This document shows positions 6,796-10,702 of a stretch of DNA of 10,702 nt, piece by piece. The first letter of the stretch is position 1. Each line of letters begins with the position of its first letter. Position numbers and translations under genes: made by a program. The stretch lies in contig DAOVBC010000052.1 of assembly GCA_030670715.1 (NCBI GenBank), forward strand, positions 1-10,702, read 5' to 3'. Source of the stretch: Deltaproteobacteria bacterium. GTDB taxonomy: Bacteria; Desulfobacterota; Desulfobacteria; Desulfobacterales; SG8-13. A model generated the notes under the pieces. That model was not told the DNA's origin. It ran no database searches and saw nothing but the letters and a program-made list of their open reading frames with translations.

Positions 6796-7449
6796 ACCTT
6801 AAAAAGTGACAAACGGAAAAAGAGGCGATTCGAATACAAAACCGCCATAGCGATTGAAAGTATGGACGGCGGCATTTCTTCGGTAGCCAAAATGTTCAAC
6901 GTCAGCGAGGACGGGGCCTATTTTGAATCCGACGCCCTGATCTCAACCGGAAATGAAATCCTCATATGGATTGCAAACTCGCCTTTTGCGAGCGATCCCG
7001 GTGTGTACGAATCTCACCGGGTTCAAATTGCGTGGCGCAAAGATCTGAGCGATTCTGTATATGCCTATGGTTACGGGGTTAAACATGCCAGACCGCTAGA
7101 TGCCTTTGAAGAAAGTATTGTCGTTTCGAAATATGACAGGCTGAAAGCGAAAGCCGACGTTTTAAAAAGCCGTCAGGACTCCCGAAACCACCATAGAAAG
7201 CCTCTAAACAAGTCGGTATATTTCAGCGCTCAAGAGCAGCATTATAAAGGCCTAGTAAGTAATATCAGCCAGGTCGGAGCCTTTATCGAAACAAAAGATG
7301 ACTTTTTGACCGGCCAGAGAATCCAGATCGTTGTACCGGATGTCAGGTTTGATAGATGCCTTGTCATAACGGCTGAAATTGTGCGTTCAGACCGGACGGG
7401 AGTCGGTTTGAAATTTGTTCACGTTAAAAAAGAAAAAACTGATGAATAA
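6793..7449 (+). CDS. Tandem PilZ-domain protein, probable c-di-GMP effector
   Basis: A 218-residue soluble protein made of two PilZ domains, the usual fold for binding cyclic di-GMP. Domain 1 (about 6-105) has the RxxxR motif as Arg8 and Arg12 (RKKRR) and the N-x-S-x-x-G motif as Asn36, Ser38, Gly41. Domain 2 (about 128-210) has Arg131 and Arg135 (RNHHR) and Asn157, Ser159, Gly162 (NISQVG). A charged linker (about 106-128) joins them. Both sites keep the ligand residues, so both could bind. No catalytic or membrane domain is attached, so it should act by protein contact. The stop codon overlaps the start of the next gene by one base (TAATG), so the two proteins are probably made together. The output target is unknown and no cyclase or phosphodiesterase is in the window. 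Start: see the AGGAGG at 6781. Confidence 0.85.
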   Translation: MTLKSDKRKKRRFEYKTAIAIESMDGGISSVAKMFNVSEDGAYFESDALISTGNEILIWIANSPFASDPGVYESHRVQIAWRKDLSDSVYAYGYGVKHARPLDAFEESIVVSKYDRLKAKADVLKSRQDSRNHHRKPLNKSVYFSAQEQHYKGLVSNISQVGAFIETKDDFLTGQRIQIVVPDVRFDRCLVITAEIVRSDRTGVGLKFVHVKKEKTDE

Positions 7450-7802
7450 TGACGTCTTCAAACGATCAAAGCGAAAATGCCTTTAATGACGCCTGTCGGA
7501 AGATTTTGGAGGAGGATCCGGAAGCGATCGGCGTCTCTTTTAAATGGCTGGATTGCGGTTGTTCGCTGATATGTGGTGTGTCTGCAAAAGGTGCCCCGCT
7601 CGGTTTGCTGGTTCACGTGTCCGGCCAGCCGAAGAAAAAGGGGCACCGGCCGCCGATTTGCCTGAAATGTAAAAGAGATAGCGGCCTGGACAGAGTCGTG
7701 TGGCAGGGGATTCACTGGCCCGGCGATGAAAGTGAATTGCCCGACAAAGAACTCCGGCTGGCCATCGGCAGGATAGTTTTCGGACCGGGTTACTCTGAAT
7801 AA
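7449..7802 (+). CDS. Small Cys-rich conserved-type protein, possible metal binding
   Basis: I do not recognise the family. The 117-residue soluble protein has five cysteines in two groups: Cys36, Cys38 and Cys42 (DCGCSLIC) and Cys71 and Cys74 (CLKC, a CxxC knuckle after a basic PKKKGHRPP stretch). The arrangement suggests a zinc or other metal site, but that is inference. The N-terminal 25 residues are acidic and helical; the C-terminus (ELRLAIGRIVFGPGY) looks folded. It begins in the stop codon of the tandem PilZ gene (one-base overlap), which gives translational coupling and argues that it is a real gene and a functional partner. No signal peptide or membrane helix is visible. Confidence 0.65.
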   Translation: MTSSNDQSENAFNDACRKILEEDPEAIGVSFKWLDCGCSLICGVSAKGAPLGLLVHVSGQPKKKGHRPPICLKCKRDSGLDRVVWQGIHWPGDESELPDKELRLAIGRIVFGPGYSE

Positions 7803-7804
7803 CA

Positions 7805-7833
7805 TTGACATTTTTTCAATCATCATGCTAAGG
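7805..7833 (+). promoter_or_regulatory. Possible promoter for the attenuator leader and PilZ gene
   Basis: TTGACA (7805-7810) is a perfect -35 box just after the previous stop. About 16-17 bp downstream lies GCTAAG/CTAAGG (7827-7833), only a partial match to TATAAT, preceded by TG. The placement, immediately before a leader with its own ribosome-binding site and terminator, supports a transcription start near 7840. Confidence 0.4.
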
Positions 7834-7884
7834 GGGATTTTATTGAAAAAAACTAGATAGCTTCGGAAAAATCTGGAGGTTACC

Positions 7885-7920
7885 ATGACCCGGAAACTCA
7901 AAACCCCAAATCTCAGGTAG
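7885..7920 (+). CDS. Mini-ORF of 11 codons, putative leader peptide
   Basis: A strong ribosome-binding site GGAGGT (7875-7880) lies four bases before ATG 7885, which opens a frame encoding MTRKLKTPNLR and stopping at TAG 7918-7920. The frame runs into the left arm and loop of the intrinsic terminator at 7900-7935, so a ribosome translating it would cover the terminator's 5' stem. That geometry is what leader peptides of transcription attenuators show. No run of one regulatory amino-acid codon is present, so the signal, if any, is not obvious. It could instead be a chance frame. Confidence 0.4.
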   Translation: MTRKLKTPNLR

Positions 7921-7935
7921 AGATGCGGGGTTTTT
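7900..7935 (+). terminator. Intrinsic terminator/attenuator upstream of the PilZ gene
   Basis: AAAACCCC (7900-7907) pairs with GGGGTTTT (7927-7934), and inside it ATCTC (7910-7914) pairs with GAGAT (7920-7924) around an AGGTA loop. The stem ends directly in TTTTT (7931-7935). This is a good rho-independent terminator. It lies downstream of a promoter-like site and an SD-equipped mini-ORF and 77 bases before the next ATG. It may end the upstream PilZ/Cys-rich transcript, attenuate the downstream one, or both. Confidence 0.75.
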
Positions 7936-7963
7936 GTGTTTTTCAGGTGTAAGCACATCACGG

Positions 7964-7979
7964 GGTTTTGTGAAAAACC
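7964..7979 (+). other. Second hairpin with possible competing pairing
   Basis: GGTTTT (7964-7969) pairs with AAAACC (7974-7979) around a GTGA (GNRA-type) loop. The word CGGGGTTTT-GTG occurs both in the terminator's 3' arm (7926-7938) and here (7961-7972), so the terminator's left arm AAAACCCC could pair with either copy. This could provide an antiterminator; there is no direct evidence. Confidence 0.35.
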
Positions 7980-8011
7980 GTTCGGATTTTGGTTGCAACA
8001 GGAGGATTGAG

Positions 8012-8305
8012 ATGATCAACTCTGAAGGGCAATCACACGGCAGGGATAGAAGGCAGGCCATCAGGCACAGTTGCTTGAAAATGACAGAGTTATTTGTTCA
8101 GGGCCACGGATATATGGGATGCATCAAGAATGAGAGTTTTGGCGGCATTTTTATCGAAACCAGTGGATCGTTTTCAGTTGGCCAGCAGGTCTCGGTGGCA
8201 TATACGTCTGCGGCCGGGTTGGATCAAAAAAAGAACGGTAAAATTGTCGTGATCAACCCTGATGGTGTGGGTGTAAAATTCCACTGGCCGGGGTACAACC
8301 GGTAG
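8012..8305 (+). CDS. Single-domain PilZ protein
   Basis: A 97-residue soluble protein that is essentially one PilZ domain, the common receptor fold for cyclic di-GMP. Arg14 and Arg18 (RRQAIR) form the RxxxR motif, and Asn40, Ser42 and Gly45 (NESFGG) the N-x-S-x-x-G motif, followed by IFIET as in the neighbouring tandem PilZ protein. The last strands (GKIVVINPDGVGVKF) complete the barrel. ATG 8012 has a perfect AGGAGG (8000-8005) six bases upstream; the frame is open further upstream to 7934, but that would run back to the terminator. It has no output domain, so it should act through a partner. Its own leader, with mini-ORF and terminator, suggests expression separate from the upstream PilZ operon. 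It ends 41 bases before the convergent Pal gene. Confidence 0.85.
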   Translation: MINSEGQSHGRDRRQAIRHSCLKMTELFVQGHGYMGCIKNESFGGIFIETSGSFSVGQQVSVAYTSAAGLDQKKNGKIVVINPDGVGVKFHWPGYNR

Positions 8306-8323
8306 TGAGAGTGCTTAAAATTT

Positions 8324-8349
8324 TAACAACAAATTTGATCGCATTGTTA
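8324..8349. terminator. Weak stem-loop between convergent genes
   Basis: TAACAA (8324-8329) and TTGTTA (8344-8349) form a six-base-pair AT-rich stem between the convergent PilZ and Pal genes and overlap the Pal stop codon. It has flanking T- and A-rich runs but little GC, so a bidirectional terminator role is only possible. Confidence 0.25.
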
Positions 8350-8931
8350 CTTTGAAATGACAAAATGAACCCGCCTGTTTTTTGCCTGCGCTGCTTCGCT
8401 GGTACCGGAAGCCAGTAGACGCTCTTCTCCGTAACTGACCCGCTCCAGCCGCGATTCATCAACCCCCAGCGTCACCAGGTATTTCTGTGCACTCTGCGCC
8501 CGTCTTTCCCCCAGTGCAAGGTTGTATTCGTTCGTACCGCGGTCATCACAATGCCCCTCTATTATGACGCTTATGCCCGGGTTGTCCTTCAGCCACCGGA
8601 CTTTTCCCTTCAGGATTTGCTGGGCCTGCACCGTGAGCACGGCACTGTCAAATTCAAAATGAATATCCTCATTCTCAAATGCTGCTCTATCAACCGCCGT
8701 TCGCGAAAGGGGCGATCGGGCGTCGCGGTCCGACTCCAGGAGGTTACCTTCGCCTATGCCCCCCTGTCGTGCCGGTTCCTCCGACCCGGCCGCATCCGTT
8801 CCGGTTTGCTGAGTTTCTGCCCGGCTTGACGGTAATGGTGTGGGCGCCGTGTCTATTTTTTTCTTTGCACACGAGGGGGTTAGTAAAAGGGCGACAATCG
8901 TAAGCGACACGAAAAGATATGTCCGATTCAT
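8347..8931 (-). CDS. pal: Peptidoglycan-associated outer-membrane lipoprotein (Pal/OmpA-like)
   Basis: Predicted lipoprotein that sits in the outer membrane and binds peptidoglycan through an OmpA-like domain. The 194-residue precursor has a signal peptide (about 1-20) ending in a lipobox, LTPSC with Cys21 as the lipidated residue. A Pro/Ser/Gly-rich linker follows (about 22-85). The OmpA-like domain (about 88-194) has the family hallmark EGHCDDRGTNEYN (125-137), LALGERRAQSAQKYL and the NRRVHF ending, the residues that hold the diaminopimelate stem. On the minus strand CGGAG (8939-8943) lies seven bases before the ATG. Size and motif are typical of Pal, although the linker is longer than in E. 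coli Pal. No tolQRAB genes are adjacent; it may be a second copy or a stand-alone Pal. It is divergent from the phosphatase gene. Confidence 0.88.
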   Translation of the reverse strand: MNRTYLFVSLTIVALLLTPSCAKKKIDTAPTPLPSSRAETQQTGTDAAGSEEPARQGGIGEGNLLESDRDARSPLSRTAVDRAAFENEDIHFEFDSAVLTVQAQQILKGKVRWLKDNPGISVIIEGHCDDRGTNEYNLALGERRAQSAQKYLVTLGVDESRLERVSYGEERLLASGTSEAAQAKNRRVHFVISK

Positions 8932-8981
8932 TTTTTTACTCCGTTTGCATTCGATGATTTTACAAATTGGAAAAGGACGAC

Positions 8982-8987
8982 ATTATA
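8982..8987 (-). promoter_or_regulatory. Possible -10 element for pal
   Basis: Read on the minus strand, the site is a perfect TATAAT. It lies about 50 bases before the pal start. The -35 region at 16-18 bp spacing is AT-rich without a TTGACA-like match, so the call rests on the -10 box alone in an AT-rich context. Confidence 0.3.
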
Positions 8988-9017
8988 TAATAATGCTTTT
9001 CGCGTTATATGCAAACA

Positions 9018-9049
9018 TTGACAGTTTTAGAGGTTTAATTTCAATTAAA
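9018..9049 (+). promoter_or_regulatory. Possible promoter with overlapping operator for the phosphatase gene
   Basis: TTGACA (9018-9023) is followed after 16 bp by TTCAAT (9040-9045), four of six matches to TATAAT. The -10 area lies inside a perfect inverted repeat, TTTAATT (9034-9040), TC, AATTAAA (9043-9049), which could be a regulator-binding site. The leader to ATG 9152 would be about 100 bases. Confidence 0.4.
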
Positions 9050-9151
9050 AGTATTGTCCTTGAGGCGTTAACAGGATAACCTGCCCTGACGACACAATTG
9101 ATTCTTCCCGCCATGCGTCAAATCCGTCATTTCTTACCGGGAGGTGCAGCG

Positions 9152-10702
9152 ATGACCCGATTTACACTGTTCCGCCTTAAAAACCGCATGTTTTTTGGAA
9201 ACTTCCTGGCGAACCTCATCGGGGTTCAGGTGGTGCAGATTGTCGCCCAACGGTCCGTTTCTCCGTACCCCCAGGATATCCAAAACCTGGTCGCGCAGGT
9301 TGACATGGTATTTATTCCCCTGGCCTTTTTTACGGTAGCCTTCTTAACGGTGCTTTATGAGCGGCCCATCCGGTACTATCTCAACAGTACCTGGCACCAT
9401 CGAGAGGTGTCATCTGCGGTCGGACAAACCGCCCGGCGGCGATTGCTCAACGAGCCCTTTGTACTGATAGCGTTTGACCTGTCTGTCTGGTTGTCGGCCG
9501 CCATTGTTTACTCCGCAGTTTTTCACCATTCCAACGCCGGACAGATGGTAGTCGGACGGGCTTTCATCCAGACCCTTCTGGTGGGCCTGATAACGGCGAT
9601 TTCTGCCTTTTTCGTGCTGGAACGCGCCCTGCAAAAACGGCTGGTCCCGCATTTTTTCCCCGATGGCGGCCTTTACAGAATCCCCCGCACCTTGCGTATC
9701 CGCATCGGAACACGACTGGCGGCGCTGCTGTTTGCCTGTAATCTGATACCCTTCATCGCCTTTCTGTCTATTCTAAGCGGCTCCTATCGCACCGGCATGG
9801 AACCGGCTCAGTTAGTGGATCTTTTACGCCCGGCTATTCTCACCAACTCAATCATATTCATAGCCGTTGGGTTGCTTGTCACCGTCCTGGTCAGCAGTAA
9901 CCTGACAAGGCCCTTTGATGAAATCATTCAGGTCCTGAAAAGTGTGCGCAACGGCCGCCTGGACCGGAAAGTCCGGGTGACGTCAAATGATGAGATCGGC
10001 TATACGGGTGATGTTATTAATGACATGACCGAGGGACTGAAGGAAAGAGAAAAAATGCGCCAGTCCCTGGAGTTGGCCCGGGAGGTGCAGCAGAGCCTTC
10101 TCCCCGAATCGCCCCCCCGTATGAAAGGCGTGGATATAGCGGGAAAAAGCATTTATTGCGATCAAACAGGTGGAGACTACTTCGATTATTTTGATTGCGG
10201 CCACACCAAAGATGGCCCCATCGGGCTGGTCATCGGTGATGTGTGCGGTCACGGCATACCCTCGGCGTTGCTGATGGCAACCGCAAGGGCCTTTTTGCGT
10301 CTACGATCCTTTATGCCGGGCAGTATCGCTCAGATAGTGACCGACGTAAACCGTCAACTGGTACGAGATGTCGAGGATTCGGGGCAATTCATGACGCTGT
10401 TCTATATACTTGTTGATCCGGCCGGACACTCGATACGGTGGGTGCGGGCCGGTCACGAACCGGCGATGTTTTATGATCCGCACACAGACAGCTTTAAATT
10501 ACGTGGCGGCGCAGGGATTGCATTAGGCGTTGATCAAGACTGGGTGTATGAAGAACAACATGCGGGTGACCTGGCGGCCGGACAGGTCATTCTTCTCGGA
10601 ACCGACGGCATTTGGGAAGCCCGCAATCCAGGCGGAGAGATGTTCGGAAAAAAGCCGCTGTACGATATTATTCGCAGGAAGCATACGGCAGGGGCCGGTG
10701 AA
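9152..10702 (+). CDS. Multi-pass membrane HAMP-SpoIIE/PP2C-type protein serine phosphatase, 3' end cut off
   Basis: A 517-codon open frame runs in phase to the window edge without a stop. The N-terminal part is hydrophobic with about five membrane segments (near 52-69, 104-123, 134-156, 187-208, 226-248). A HAMP-like linker (about 249-302, with TRPFDEI and NDEIGYTGDVIND) follows. Then comes an RsbU/SpoIIE-type phosphatase domain from about 305. The entry helix LAREVQQSLLP (308-318), GGDYFDYF (Asp342), GDVCGHGIPSALLM (Asp363), RAGHEPAMFY and TDGIWEARN (Asp485) mark the metal-binding acidic residues of the PPM family. It should dephosphorylate a Ser/Thr phosphoprotein, classically an anti-sigma-factor antagonist of the STAS type, in response to a membrane signal. 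Start: GGAGGT (9140-9145) six bases before the ATG. The missing C-terminus is probably only some tens of residues. The partner and signal are not in the window. Confidence 0.85.
   Translation, partial: MTRFTLFRLKNRMFFGNFLANLIGVQVVQIVAQRSVSPYPQDIQNLVAQVDMVFIPLAFFTVAFLTVLYERPIRYYLNSTWHHREVSSAVGQTARRRLLNEPFVLIAFDLSVWLSAAIVYSAVFHHSNAGQMVVGRAFIQTLLVGLITAISAFFVLERALQKRLVPHFFPDGGLYRIPRTLRIRIGTRLAALLFACNLIPFIAFLSILSGSYRTGMEPAQLVDLLRPAILTNSIIFIAVGLLVTVLVSSNLTRPFDEIIQVLKSVRNGRLDRKVRVTSNDEIGYTGDVINDMTEGLKEREKMRQSLELAREVQQSLLPESPPRMKGVDIAGKSIYCDQTGGDYFDYFDCGHTKDGPIGLVIGDVCGHGIPSALLMATARAFLRLRSFMPGSIAQIVTDVNRQLVRDVEDSGQFMTLFYILVDPAGHSIRWVRAGHEPAMFYDPHTDSFKLRGGAGIALGVDQDWVYEEQHAGDLAAGQVILLGTDGIWEARNPGGEMFGKKPLYDIIRRKHTAGAGE

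Noticed and set aside
7834..8011. Cyclic-di-GMP (GEMM) riboswitch before the PilZ gene
   Set aside because: Expected from context, but I cannot find the conserved GEMM core words; only the terminator, the mini-ORF and a second hairpin are present.

Overview
The window looks like a piece of chromosome from a Gram-negative bacterium. Moderately GC-rich codon use, a Pal-type outer-membrane lipoprotein, several PilZ proteins and a HAMP/SpoIIE-type phosphatase fit a member of the Desulfobacterota (former Deltaproteobacteria). That placement is an inference from gene style, not from a marker gene.

Region 1 (1-596) has no convincing gene. It carries a good sigma70-type promoter (TTGACA, 18-bp spacer, TATAAA) that would give the next operon a leader of about 165 nt.

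Region 2 (597-4939) is the centre of interest: four tightly packed plus-strand genes that together read as a bacterial sphingolipid (ceramide) operon. In order they encode (i) a serine palmitoyltransferase-like PLP enzyme, (ii) a large tandem-GNAT-fold protein like bacterial ceramide synthase (bCerS), (iii) an extended SDR like the ketone reductase CerR, and (iv) a multi-pass PAP2 enzyme whose His/His/Asp spacing matches yeast inositol-phosphorylceramide synthase (Aur1). The likely route is serine + acyl thioester -> 3-ketosphinganine -> N-acylated 3-keto-ceramide -> dihydroceramide -> phospho-head-group sphingolipid. The first three steps have precedent in Caulobacter; the last is my inference.

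Region 3 (4940-5376) is non-coding. It contains a 143-bp AT-rich imperfect palindrome built from CAAATTCC-like words, probably a dispersed MITE-like element, and a hairpin just upstream of the next gene.

Region 4 (5377-8305, plus strand) holds a small membrane-anchored penicillin-binding transpeptidase, a protein with two PilZ domains, a small Cys-rich conserved protein translationally coupled to it, and a single-domain PilZ protein. The single-domain PilZ gene is preceded by a leader that combines an 11-codon mini-ORF with an intrinsic terminator and a possible competing hairpin, so it resembles an attenuator.

Region 5 (8347-10702) has a Pal lipoprotein on the minus strand. Divergent from it is a multi-pass membrane, HAMP-containing, RsbU/SpoIIE-type protein phosphatase, which runs off the right edge. 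There are no tRNA, rRNA, CRISPR or transposase genes that I can see. Overall the window concerns cell-envelope construction (sphingolipid, peptidoglycan, Pal) and its signalling (c-di-GMP effectors, phosphatase).
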